Positions 1 through 7,927 of a stretch of 64,000 nt of DNA are shown one piece after another (position 1 is the first letter of the stretch; each line of letters opens with the position of its first letter). Under the pieces are notes generated by a model. It had not been told where the DNA came from and ran no database searches. It was given only the letters and a program-made list of their open reading frames with translations. This DNA comes from Fermentimonas sp. (GTDB lineage: Bacteria > Bacteroidota > Bacteroidia > Bacteroidales > Dysgonomonadaceae), in the NCBI GenBank assembly GCA_015478775.1, contig JADMKP010000004.1, forward strand, positions 1-64,000, in the 5' to 3' direction. The translations under genes were made by a program, and so were the position numbers.

Positions 1-380
1 AAATGATCTGTTAGTCGACCCGGTGTACCAATAAGCAATGCCGGAGGATTACTCAAATTGTTTAGTTCCGTTTCTATAGAGTGCCCACCATAGCACACAT
101 TTACTTTGAAGTTGGTACTCATTTTTTTCCATACCTGTTCAATTTGCAGAGCTAGCTCGCGCGATGGCACAATAACCAAGCACTGCACAGTTTTAACATC
201 CTCGCTAAGCATTTGTAGTATGGGCAGCAAAAAGGCCAGCGTTTTTCCCGAACCGGTGGGAGAAAGTAGTATTGTATTTTTCTTACTTAAAATCGTTCTC
301 TGTGCCTCAAACTGCATCTTATTTAATGCATCTATACCTAGGTTTGATAATATTGTTGATTGTTGATTTTCTGTTTTCAT
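1..380 (-). CDS. DEAD-box ATP-dependent RNA helicase, N-terminal part (runs off the window)
   Basis: Translating the minus strand from the ATG at 378-380 gives about 126 residues of the first RecA-like domain of a DEAD-box RNA helicase. A Q-motif-like region with NKMQFEAQ is followed by motif I, SPTGSGKT. Then come motif Ia, PSRELALQ, a GG pair and motif Ib, TPGRL. DEAD-box proteins unwind short RNA duplexes using ATP in ribosome assembly, RNA decay or cold adaptation, but the subtype cannot be told because the DEAD motif and the second domain lie outside the window. It is divergent from the HAD gene, and the -7 element at 385-392 lies so close to the ATG that the mRNA may be nearly leaderless. 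Confidence 0.9.
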   Translation of the reverse strand, partial: MKTENQQSTILSNLGIDALNKMQFEAQRTILSKKNTILLSPTGSGKTLAFLLPILQMLSEDVKTVQCLVIVPSRELALQIEQVWKKMSTNFKVNVCYGGHSIETELNNLSNPPALLIGTPGRLTDH

Positions 381-384
381 GCGT

Positions 385-413
385 CAAAGATAAGATTTAA
401 ATTTTTATCTTTG
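385..413. promoter_or_regulatory. Divergent overlapping Bacteroidetes -7 elements
   Basis: The plus strand carries TATCTTTG at 406-413, upstream of the HAD gene. The minus strand carries the same octamer (CAAAGATA on plus) at 385-392, upstream of the helicase. Both fit TAnnTTTG, the -7 consensus of the Bacteroidetes primary sigma factor. The two octamers form an 8-bp inverted repeat with a 13-bp spacer. No clear -33 TTG is seen for either, so strength is uncertain. Confidence 0.45.
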
Positions 414-449
414 AAAATACATTTTGCATTTGAATTTACTAAAAAGATA

Positions 450-1109
450 ATGATAGATACTACTTATATTAATTCGCTGGAGATAGAGAACTTTATATGG
501 GATTGGAACGGTACACTTTTGGATGATGTGGAGGTTAATGTGAGAACAGTAAACGATATGCTCTTAAAAAGAGGGTTATCGCAACTGGATATGGCTACAT
601 ATAAAGAGCAGTTTTGTTTTCCTGTTAAGACATTTCAAAGTTTGGTTGGATTTGATTTCGAGAAAGAACCTTTTGAGGAGGTTGCCATTGAATATCACTC
701 TACATATAAACAATATGAAAATGAAATCAAATTAAATGAGGATGCGCTATTTGTAATCGACATGTTATATGTGCAAGGGGCAAACCAGTATATCCTCTCT
801 GCAGCTATGCAAGAGGTTTTGATAACGATGCTTGAAGACTTTAATATTGCCGATAAATTTAATGGTATATATGGGGTTAGTGATATTCATGCAGCTGGAA
901 AAATAGAAAGAGGAAATCAGCTAATGAAGGAGAACGCGCTAGACCCAAAGAAAACACTTATTATTGGAGACACACTGCATGATGCCGAAGTGGCAGAGGC
1001 TCTGGGTATAAATTATTTATTATATAGTGGTGGACATAATAGTTATGAGCTTTTAAGTAAAAATGCAAAGGTTATTGGAAGTTTAAGAGAGTTGGTGTCG
1101 TTCGGCTAG
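450..1109 (+). CDS. HAD-superfamily hydrolase (phosphoglycolate phosphatase-like)
   Basis: A soluble 219-residue protein of the HAD phosphatase family (Gph-like). Motif I is WDWNGTLLDD with the presumed nucleophile Asp18; motif II Ser sits in YILSAAMQ; motif IV is GDTLHDAEVAEALG. Such enzymes dephosphorylate small phosphometabolites through an aspartyl-phosphate, but the substrate cannot be read from sequence. The second acidic residue of the usual DxD motif is Asn20 here. I chose the ATG at 450 because family members begin shortly before motif I and the -7 element at 406-413 would lie inside a longer reading from 360. The gene is single and divergent from the helicase. Confidence 0.85.
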   Translation: MIDTTYINSLEIENFIWDWNGTLLDDVEVNVRTVNDMLLKRGLSQLDMATYKEQFCFPVKTFQSLVGFDFEKEPFEEVAIEYHSTYKQYENEIKLNEDALFVIDMLYVQGANQYILSAAMQEVLITMLEDFNIADKFNGIYGVSDIHAAGKIERGNQLMKENALDPKKTLIIGDTLHDAEVAEALGINYLLYSGGHNSYELLSKNAKVIGSLRELVSFG

Positions 1110-1147
1110 AGCAAAAGATATTTAAACTGTTTTATTTAATCTTGCTC
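1109..1147 (+). terminator. Possible weak terminator after the HAD gene
   Basis: GAGCA at 1109-1113 pairs with TGCTC at 1143-1147, and AGAT with ATCT inside, leaving an AT-rich loop. The stem is bulged and there is no strong T-tract, so this is only a possible terminator. Confidence 0.3.
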
Positions 1148-1263
1148 ATATTTGTTTGTGGACCCTGGATTGATTGAAACATTCACAACCATTTAATACA
1201 ACAATATTTGGTCATATATTATTTGTTAATTACCTTTGCCTGATGATAATATTACACAATATT

Positions 1264-2233
1264 ATGATGATAAAAACACATAAACTATTCCTTTTAATCA
1301 CTTTAATAACTATTGCCGGTTGTAATGGAGATGTTTTTGTTGATGACTTTCTTCCCGGAAGGACACAAAGAAATTACAATCTCTGAAATTGATAATATTA
1401 AAGAAATTGATTTTAAATCAGATAACTGGAGGCTGATTAATGTATTTTGTGAAACGAGTTATTCATACACTATTAAATCCTATGATCTTGATGGTAGTTT
1501 AATAAATTCTCCTTTCGATGAAAGAGAACTGGGCACTGTTCATTACACTAGTGACTATATAGATTTTTATGTTGAGAAAGTGAGCGGCAACAGGCTAAAA
1601 GTTACACTTAATGAAAACCTACATAATGAAAATGCAGAATTATTGATAATAGTAGGCAACGAGTATAAAGAGGAATACATCAAAATGGTTCTGGCACCAA
1701 CAAGTAAATATCAGATTGATAGCGTAGTATATGATTGGGATAAGTTTGAAATTTATGAAAGTAATTTAAAAGAAATGGAAAGTCTTATCGTTAATAACGA
1801 TAAATCCTCTTCACCTCTAACAATTATGTTCTATCCGTTTAGAAAATCTACGCATGAAATTAGTTTTAATGATCCAACTTTACCTTGGGATAAAGAAATA
1901 TTCAGTAGGTTGTTTGGTATACCACTTCCTGAGATAATCATTCCCGATATAGTAGATTCAAAACCTGTTCTTAATGAAACTAAAGTTACATTTGGAATTA
2001 GAGACCAACAACTTAAAACAAATTTAGACACGGAGTTTTCTGCTGAAGTAACAATAGGCGGGTTCGATAATAGAAAAATAAGTGTTTTTAATCTAGTCAG
2101 GATATATACTGTGCCTTACAGTTTATATTTATCCAACACTAAAACTGGTAAACGTCGCAGCTTTACAGGAGAACTGCATAGTGAGGAACCCATTGATTAT
2201 TTAATCCATAAACAGGTATTGGATGAAAACTAA
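1264..2233 (+). CDS. Hypothetical surface lipoprotein, apparently frameshifted near 1352-1360
   Basis: The reading starting at 1264 gives a lipoprotein signal (MMIKTHKLF, then TIAGC) and continues CNGDVFVDDFLP, then hits a stop at 1384-1386. The long downstream reading, open from before 1313 to 2233, has no signal but continues naturally after the point reached by the first. Shifting by +1 at CTT CCC GGA restores FLP-EGHKEITISE. The mature protein would be about 300 residues, rich in beta-strand-like stretches, with no family I recognise. Its stop overlaps the start of the deacylase-like gene at 2223, so the two are probably cotranscribed. The shift may be a real mutation, a sequencing error, or +1 slippage on CCC. 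Confidence 0.6.
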
Positions 2234-3443
2234 GTTAAATAAGATCATATCTGAAACTACCCTTAGCTTTTTATTATTGATGCTCATCTCAATTAATATT
2301 CATGCTGTTAATAGAGACTCAACTTCCGGAAAATTCATACACATGATAGGTATTGATTTAAAGCCTGGATACACTTTTCCAACTCATGAGTTTTTTGAAG
2401 GTGCCAATAATGCACAACAGAAGATAAACTCTACACTTTCGGGACACCTAAAGTATGGCTTCAAGTTTTCTCCAAGTACTCGTTTGGGTAATATTTATCC
2501 ACATGCTATACAAGGTATAGGAGTTGGCTATAATACATTCTTCAAATCTTCGGAACTGGGTGACCCGCTAAACGTTTACTTTTTCCAAACCTCAAGGATT
2601 GCAGACATTACTCAAAATTTATCATTCGATTATGAATGGAATTTTGGCACTTCAATAGGATGGAAAAAATATGATGAAGAGAAAAATCCGCTAAATATGG
2701 TCGTCGGATCAAACGCCAATGCTTATATCAATCTTGGTTTCCTGCTGAACTGGCAGATATCATCAAACACAAACTTGCGTGGCGGTGTGGGTGTAACACA
2801 TTATTCCAACGGAAATACAAGCTATCCTAACTCTGGTGTTAACACTATAGGAGCATCCGTTGGTGTAACGCGTTTTTTTGGAAACAATGAAAGAAGCACC
2901 TACCCTTTACATCAATCACGTAATCATTTATTTAATTCTTATATTAACTACGACCTTATAATATATGGGGCAATACGAAAAAAGGGTATATTTCCTGAAA
3001 ACTCTAACCCTATGCTCGTTCCGGGCTCTTTTGGTGTAGCAGGACTAAACTTTAATCCATTATATAATTTCAGTAAATATTTTCGTGCGGGTGCTTCTCT
3101 CGACCTGCAGTATGATGAGAGCGCCAACATTGTCAAACATATTGCCAATGATTATATACCTGAACCCGAGAATCTTAAATTCTACAGACCTTCTTTCAGA
3201 GAGAAGTTTTCTGCAGGTATCTCATTACGTGCAGAGATTGTAATGCCTATATTCTCCATTAATCTGGGAGTAGGAAAGAACTTTTTGTGTAAGGGGGATG
3301 ATACGAATTCATTTTATCAAACTTTTGTGTTAAAGACAAATATTACTGACAACCTGTTCCTGCATACTGGTTATCAGCTTTACCGTTTCAAAGATCCTAA
3401 TAATCTAATGTTAGGGCTAGGTTACAGATTCAATGCTAAATAA
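2223..3443 (+). CDS. Acyloxyacyl hydrolase family protein (PagL-like lipid A 3-O-deacylase)
   Basis: A 406-residue exported outer-membrane beta-barrel protein. A signal peptide covers about residues 1-28 (FLLLMLISINIHA). The central segment GGVGVTHYSNGNTSYPNSG matches the PagL-type signature with the catalytic His-x-Ser-Asn. Many alternating aromatic strands and a final GLGYRFNAK fit a barrel that ends at the C-terminus. PagL removes a 3-O-acyl chain from lipid A in the outer membrane; Bacteroidetes homologues are longer than the classical enzyme of about 180 residues, so activity is inferred. Its start overlaps the end of the preceding lipoprotein gene, suggesting a two-gene envelope operon. 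Confidence 0.75.
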   Translation: MKTKLNKIISETTLSFLLLMLISINIHAVNRDSTSGKFIHMIGIDLKPGYTFPTHEFFEGANNAQQKINSTLSGHLKYGFKFSPSTRLGNIYPHAIQGIGVGYNTFFKSSELGDPLNVYFFQTSRIADITQNLSFDYEWNFGTSIGWKKYDEEKNPLNMVVGSNANAYINLGFLLNWQISSNTNLRGGVGVTHYSNGNTSYPNSGVNTIGASVGVTRFFGNNERSTYPLHQSRNHLFNSYINYDLIIYGAIRKKGIFPENSNPMLVPGSFGVAGLNFNPLYNFSKYFRAGASLDLQYDESANIVKHIANDYIPEPENLKFYRPSFREKFSAGISLRAEIVMPIFSINLGVGKNFLCKGDDTNSFYQTFVLKTNITDNLFLHTGYQLYRFKDPNNLMLGLGYRFNAK

Positions 3444-3506
3444 TGGAAATCATACAAACGTCTTATCAATAAAACATATCTACCACCATCAGCGCTCTCA
3501 ACCTTT

Positions 3507-3647
3507 ATGAAGCGTCAGACCGATGGCTCGTATATGGACGGACTATCAAAAGCCAAACAAGATGGTGTTGTTAAGGCAGTAGGTGTTTCGTGTCACAATT
3601 GGGAAGCGATGGTTGATGCTGTTGAAAGAGTAATGAGGTTGGCTTGA
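3507..3647 (+). pseudogene. Aldo/keto reductase remnant
   Basis: The 46 codons here read YMDGLSKAKQDGVVKAVG, then VSCHNWEAMVDAV, then jump directly to VERVMRLA and stop. They match the intact aldo/keto reductase at 10701-11585, residues about 180-205 and the last 8, so roughly 80 internal residues and the whole N-terminal half are gone. The join lies in a short shared stretch (EAVD / DAVE), consistent with a deletion between small repeats. The remnant ends one base before the stop of the P-type ATPase on the other strand, the same tail-to-tail arrangement as the second copy at 11.6 kb. Confidence 0.85.
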
Positions 3648-3648
3648 A

Positions 3649-5661
3649 TTATTTAAAATCTTTTCTTAACATTCTGACTGAATTTAATATAGCAATAAGT
3701 GAAACTCCCACGTCAGCAAACACCGCTTCCCACATTGAAGCTATACCAAATGCACCTAATAGCATTATAAGCGACTTTACTCCCAAGGCAAACACAATAT
3801 TCTGAATAACTATTACACGAGTAGAACGTGCTATCTGTATAGCCGTAGCAATTTTTGATGGATGATCGGTCTGAATCACAACATCTGCTATCTCAATGGC
3901 AGCATCAGACCCCATACCACCCATGGCAATTCCCACATCACTAATAGCCAATGCCGGTGCATCGTTAATTCCATCACCTACAAAAACAACCAAATTGTCT
4001 TTATCCTTCTTTAGCTCTTGAATATGATAAACCTTATCTTCAGGCAACAAATCACCATAAGCAAGGTTCATATTCAACTTTTCAGCTACATCATCTACAA
4101 TAGATTTTTTATCACCACTCAGCATCATTATGGTTTTTACACCTAGTTTTTTAAGTTGCCTTATTGCGTTCCGGGAGTCTTCTTTCACTTTATCAGAAAT
4201 CACAAAATAGCCTGCATATTGATTATTGATTGCAATTATAACTGTAGTTTCTTTAATATCATCTATTTTCTTTTCGTATTCAACTTCGTAAAGCTTCATC
4301 AATTTTGAATTTCCTGCCAAAACCTCTTGTCCATTAATAAAACCCTTCATACCATGTCCTGCTATCTCTTCTACTTCCTTAATATTGTTGTTTGAAGGAA
4401 CAATATTCGGAAAATACTCCAAAATTGCTTTAGCTATCGGATGATTTGATTGCGACTCAAGCCCCACTGCAAATTCAATCATTTTTTCCTTCTCAGGATA
4501 TACCGACACAATATTCTGTACCTGAAAAACTCCTTCTGTTAGAGTGCCGGTCTTGTCAATCACCACGGTATTAGCCTTTGCTATCATATCAAGATAATTT
4601 GCCCCTTTAAACAGAATTCCATTACGTGAAGCTGCACCAATACCTCCAAAATAACTTAATGGAATTGATATAACTAATGCACATGGACAAGAGATTACCA
4701 AGAACACCAGTGCAAGGTATAGCCAGTCAGAAAACAGATAATCCGCAAGAATAAAAGAAGGAATTACTGTTATTGCCAATGCAAGCGCAAATACAATTGG
4801 AGTGTAAATTCGTGCAAACTTACGAATGAAAAGTTCCGTTTTAGATTTTCGAGACGATGCCTCTTGCACCATTTCCAATACGCGAGCAAGAGAGCTATCT
4901 TCATATTTCTTCTCTACATTGATATCAACAACACTGTTAAGATTTACCATACCTGCTAATACCTGTTCACCCTCACGTATGGTTCTCGGTACACTTTCTC
5001 CTGTTAGTGCAGACGTATTAAAACTTCCTTTGGATGACAATAATGTGCCGTCCAAAGGTGCTTTCTCCCCTGCTTTAACCTGCACTATTTCACCTATAGA
5101 AACTGACTCAGGAGAAACAACTGATGTTACTCCGTTTCTTACAACCGTTGCACTATCAGGTCTAACATCCAGTAAAGATTTAATATTCTTTCTTGCTTTT
5201 AATACCGCCGAATTCTGAAACATCTCTCCAATTGTATAGAACAACATAACGGCAACTGCCTCAGGATATTCACCTATAAAGAATGCACCCAGCGTGGCAA
5301 CAATCATTAAAGTAAACTCGTTAAAGAAGTCCTTTTGTAGTATAGCATTTCCCGCATGTTTAAAAGCAGGCAGTGCAACAGGCAGATAAGCAATAATATA
5401 CCAAAACAGTCGTATATTGCCTGTGAAGAATAATGGTTTTAATATAAAATCAAGCAGAACACCACCAATAAAAAGGGCTACAGTCACTATTATCGGCATG
5501 TAGGTTTTCCATGACGACTCGTTCAGTTCAGTATTTGAACTAATTTCTCCACAACCACAACCAACATCTTTATTGCAATCAACTTCTATATTTTTATTGA
5601 AATTAGGATCTTTATAATTATCTAAATCAACTTCTATATTTTTAAAAGAATCTTGTACCAT
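3649..5661 (-). CDS. Heavy-metal-translocating P1B-type ATPase (Zn/Cd/Co type likely)
   Basis: A complete 670-residue inner-membrane metal efflux pump. Visible motifs are a Cys-rich N-terminus (CNKDVGCGCGE, residues 29-39), TGES at 220-223, the metal-channel CPC at 325-327, DKTGT with the phosphorylated Asp369, SNHPIA in the nucleotide-binding domain, GDGINDAP, and a last helix with DVGVSLIAILNS. CPC plus a final-helix Asp is usual for Zn2+/Cd2+/Pb2+ pumps. There is no HMA domain; the N-terminal Cys cluster probably takes its place. It lies downstream of a Fur-family gene on the same strand, with a palindrome in the intervening promoter. A broken paralogue is at 11657-13463. Confidence 0.93.
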   Translation of the reverse strand: MVQDSFKNIEVDLDNYKDPNFNKNIEVDCNKDVGCGCGEISSNTELNESSWKTYMPIIVTVALFIGGVLLDFILKPLFFTGNIRLFWYIIAYLPVALPAFKHAGNAILQKDFFNEFTLMIVATLGAFFIGEYPEAVAVMLFYTIGEMFQNSAVLKARKNIKSLLDVRPDSATVVRNGVTSVVSPESVSIGEIVQVKAGEKAPLDGTLLSSKGSFNTSALTGESVPRTIREGEQVLAGMVNLNSVVDINVEKKYEDSSLARVLEMVQEASSRKSKTELFIRKFARIYTPIVFALALAITVIPSFILADYLFSDWLYLALVFLVISCPCALVISIPLSYFGGIGAASRNGILFKGANYLDMIAKANTVVIDKTGTLTEGVFQVQNIVSVYPEKEKMIEFAVGLESQSNHPIAKAILEYFPNIVPSNNNIKEVEEIAGHGMKGFINGQEVLAGNSKLMKLYEVEYEKKIDDIKETTVIIAINNQYAGYFVISDKVKEDSRNAIRQLKKLGVKTIMMLSGDKKSIVDDVAEKLNMNLAYGDLLPEDKVYHIQELKKDKDNLVVFVGDGINDAPALAISDVGIAMGGMGSDAAIEIADVVIQTDHPSKIATAIQIARSTRVIVIQNIVFALGVKSLIMLLGAFGIASMWEAVFADVGVSLIAILNSVRMLRKDFK
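5577..5644. repeat. 20-bp direct repeat inside the ATPase start
   Basis: The 20-mer at 5577-5596 is repeated at 5625-5644, an offset of 48 bp or 16 codons. In the protein this gives KNIEVD twice within the first 30 residues, so the N-terminus appears to have grown by an in-frame duplication. The broken paralogue lacks it. Confidence 0.8.
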
Positions 5662-5681
5662 ATATTTGTAATTTTATACGG

Positions 5682-5715
5682 CAAAGTTAAGTTGAATATC
5701 CCGCAACTTAGTTGC
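5682..5715 (-). promoter_or_regulatory. ATPase promoter with candidate Fur-family operator
   Basis: On the minus strand TAACTTTG (5682-5689 on plus) fits the TAnnTTTG -7 element. Just upstream, 5703-5715 is a perfect palindrome, GCAACT-T-AGTTGC, lying where the -33 contact should be. A 6-1-6 palindrome overlapping the promoter next to a Fur-family gene suggests a repressor operator relieved by metal. The assignment to that regulator is inferred from position. Confidence 0.6.
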
Positions 5716-5751
5716 AATAAAGCATAAGCAGATTTTGGTATTGTAGTAAGA

Positions 5752-6183
5752 TTATTGTTGATTTCTAATTCCAGAACCAGAGCATTTATCACAAAGCCCT
5801 TTCATTACAAAATTAATGTTTTCGAGTAAAAATTTATCTGGCAATTGAACAGGAGGAATTGATATACTCTCGAGACAATAGGTTTTATGACAACGTGTGC
5901 AATTGAAATGTACATGTAGCTCATTTAATTCGCACTGACAATCATCATTGCACACCGAGTATTTCATTGAGCCTGAACCATCGTCGATACTATGAATTAC
6001 AAGATGATCATGGAACAAAGTTATTGTTCTTGAAATTGTTGATTTATCAACTGTTTCCAATGTTGCTTCAAGATCAGACAAACTAAATGCCTGCGGATAA
6101 TCCACCATTGCCTTAAATATCAACAGTCTCACCGCTGTTGGTTTAACCTCTCTATCTAGTAATTTTTGCTCAAGTTCTTTCAT
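5752..6183 (-). CDS. Fur-family metal-responsive transcriptional regulator
   Basis: A 143-residue cytoplasmic DNA-binding protein of the Fur/Zur/PerR family. An N-terminal winged helix (VKPTAVRLLIFKAM; STISRTITLFHDH) is followed by the dimerisation and metal domain with HVHFNCTRC, giving CxxC at 95/98, and a second CxxC at 131/134, the usual structural zinc site. Clustered His and Cys residues around 79-92 may form the sensing site. It is 90 bp upstream of the P-type ATPase on the same strand and probably represses it. Zur-like function is more likely than iron sensing given the neighbour, but this is inferred. Confidence 0.88.
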   Translation of the reverse strand: MKELEQKLLDREVKPTAVRLLIFKAMVDYPQAFSLSDLEATLETVDKSTISRTITLFHDHLVIHSIDDGSGSMKYSVCNDDCQCELNELHVHFNCTRCHKTYCLESISIPPVQLPDKFLLENINFVMKGLCDKCSGSGIRNQQ

Positions 6184-6207
6184 AATTTGCCCATCTAAAT
6201 ATCATTA

Positions 6208-6215
6208 CAAAAATA
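6208..6215 (-). promoter_or_regulatory. -7 promoter element of the Fur-family gene
   Basis: The minus strand carries TATTTTTG about 25 bp before the start codon, matching TAnnTTTG. The surrounding 15-mer ATTACAAAAATAATA (6204-6218) recurs in front of the broken ATPase copy at 13496-13510. Confidence 0.45.
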
Positions 6216-6323
6216 ATAAAATAGAAGAAGAAATCCAATTGATTAAATTAAATGGAATCACCTGCAATGATGGATATAATTAGAAAAGGTGATGAAGAAA
6301 TTAAATCAGGTGGTGGTGTGAGA

Positions 6324-7421
6324 TTAAACAAAGATCTTGTCAATAAACTTAGAGTTCAATAATCTTGCAACAGCCATATAGTTGGTTTGGAATACTATTT
6401 CATCGCCAACATGATATTTCTTTTTGCCTTCTTCGGTTTTGTTTGAACCTATATCAACCACCATCATATCGGAGGTAATTCCAACAAACTTTACATCTTT
6501 ATCCAATACCTCAAGGTCGGCATCATCTACATCGAGCATACCAAAATCGAGGATGGCTTTCACGGTGGTACCATTGGGTTTTGAATTACTATAATCGGCA
6601 GTGTGACCAATATTTGCATCGCTTAGAACTCCTTCAGGCACTATCTTTTTCTTCTCCAATTCAATGATATTTGCCCTAAACTCAAATGTATCTGTGTGAA
6701 GATTCATAAACTGTTCGTTCTTCAAGGGGCTAACTCCAAAGAAGACAGCCTCCCCTATCCTAAAATGGTTTATGTTAGTTGGTACAGTACCCTGATCAAT
6801 TAGCGGAAGAGTTATGGAAGACCCACCAGAGATGAATTTTAAGTCTTTATTGAAACGTTCCGAAATCAACTCTTTATAGATTGATAACTGTAGCAGTTTG
6901 TCGTAATTGGGCTCAATACCATACATGCAGCCAAGGTTGGAGCCTAACCCAATTACATCAATATGAGAGAGATCAAAAACCTTTTCGTAAAACGACATTA
7001 AGTCTTCTCTATTCACACCTTCACGCAGCTCTCCCAACTCAATCATAATGATAATCTGATGAATTTTACCCTGCTTTCCGGCAGCTTCATTCAATGCTTT
7101 AATTGTACTGAGTGAAGTGTTTAACGATATATTAGCATACTCCACAACCTCATCTGCATAAACTTCGGCCGGGGGTTTAATGTAAATAGTTTTCATATTT
7201 GGATTAACCGCTCTAAGATTTCTTAGGCTGGTTAATCTTGAATCGCCTACTGAGTGTATCTTTTCAATTACTTCATCTGTAAGAATGTGTCTTAGAAACT
7301 CTTTATCACCAGAAAACACCTTTGTTACAAGGCTCCACTGTATATTATGTTTTTCAAAAAAATCGCTTAAACTCTTTATATTATCTTTTATTTTCTCTGT
7401 CTGTATTATCAGTTGGGCCAT
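6324..7421 (-). CDS. PLP-dependent alanine/ornithine racemase family enzyme
   Basis: A 365-residue fold-type III PLP enzyme related to ornithine racemase (Orr) and YhfX-like proteins. The PLP-binding Lys is expected in SLVTKVFSG (Lys34). Later barrel segments include GLGSNLGCMYG, ISGGSSITLP with the phosphate-binding loop, and RIGEAVFFG. Members racemise amino acids by proton exchange on the PLP aldimine; Orr makes D-ornithine from L-ornithine, but the substrate here is not certain. The start is 2 bp after the stop of the GNAT gene, so they are cotranscribed, probably at the end of the mla operon. Confidence 0.82.
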   Translation of the reverse strand: MAQLIIQTEKIKDNIKSLSDFFEKHNIQWSLVTKVFSGDKEFLRHILTDEVIEKIHSVGDSRLTSLRNLRAVNPNMKTIYIKPPAEVYADEVVEYANISLNTSLSTIKALNEAAGKQGKIHQIIIMIELGELREGVNREDLMSFYEKVFDLSHIDVIGLGSNLGCMYGIEPNYDKLLQLSIYKELISERFNKDLKFISGGSSITLPLIDQGTVPTNINHFRIGEAVFFGVSPLKNEQFMNLHTDTFEFRANIIELEKKKIVPEGVLSDANIGHTADYSNSKPNGTTVKAILDFGMLDVDDADLEVLDKDVKFVGITSDMMVVDIGSNKTEEGKKKYHVGDEIVFQTNYMAVARLLNSKFIDKIFV

Positions 7422-7423
7422 AT

Positions 7424-7864
7424 TTATTTCTTTAACCTCATTTCGAGATAGGGGGTCGTAAAACCAAATTTCTCATACAGCTTTTTAGCTGGATTATCGG
7501 CTTCTACATGTAATGCAATATCTCCTTCGGTTTGTTTAATTGTGTTCTTTATAAGAGTTTTTCCGATTCCTTTACCTCTGTGATTTTTATCGGTGGCAAT
7601 ATACACCAGAATATTCTCGGGAATATAACCATCCATACCTGTTCTATTAACAACTACAGCTGCTCTTAGCTCCTCTTCCTCTTTAAGAACCATAGTAAAA
7701 CCGCCAAAAGAAGTAAATTCTTTTGTGGAATAATCTATCGCTCTTTCAATTTGATATTTTGGGTCGCCATACTCTTGAAGATTATCGAATAGGAAATCGA
7801 CAACTTCACTTTTTTCACTCTCGGAGGGTTTGTTTTGTTCGTTAAATATCTTTGTTTGTATCAT
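7424..7864 (-). CDS. GNAT-family N-acetyltransferase
   Basis: A 146-residue acetyltransferase. The acetyl-CoA-binding motif A is YIATDKNHRGKGIGKTLI, and the C-terminus has NPAKKLYEKFGF, the usual motif B region. It would transfer acetyl from acetyl-CoA to an amine, perhaps of an amino acid or a small molecule; no substrate can be read. I use the ATG at 7862-7864 because the 18 residues of a longer reading are hydrophobic and not family-like. It sits 63 bp after mlaD and 2 bp before the racemase gene, so a link to amino acid metabolism with the racemase is possible. Confidence 0.82.
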   Translation of the reverse strand: MIQTKIFNEQNKPSESEKSEVVDFLFDNLQEYGDPKYQIERAIDYSTKEFTSFGGFTMVLKEEEELRAAVVVNRTGMDGYIPENILVYIATDKNHRGKGIGKTLIKNTIKQTEGDIALHVEADNPAKKLYEKFGFTTPYLEMRLKK

Positions 7865-7927
7865 AACTAATCTGCTAAAGTAGACAAAACATATCGGAAA
7901 ATGAATATAAAATAGCAATAAGGTGAC

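Noticed and set aside
4826-5218. Long opposite-strand readings inside the metal ATPase, MlaD, MlaF and RND genes.
   Set aside because: They lie wholly inside well-supported genes on the other strand and show no domain or signal that would make them real.
6252-6362. A 36-codon open reading on the plus strand (MESPAMMDIIRKGDEEI...).
   Set aside because: It overlaps the end of the racemase gene on the other strand, has no recognisable family and no clear promoter. It could be a decayed fragment, but there is not enough to call it.
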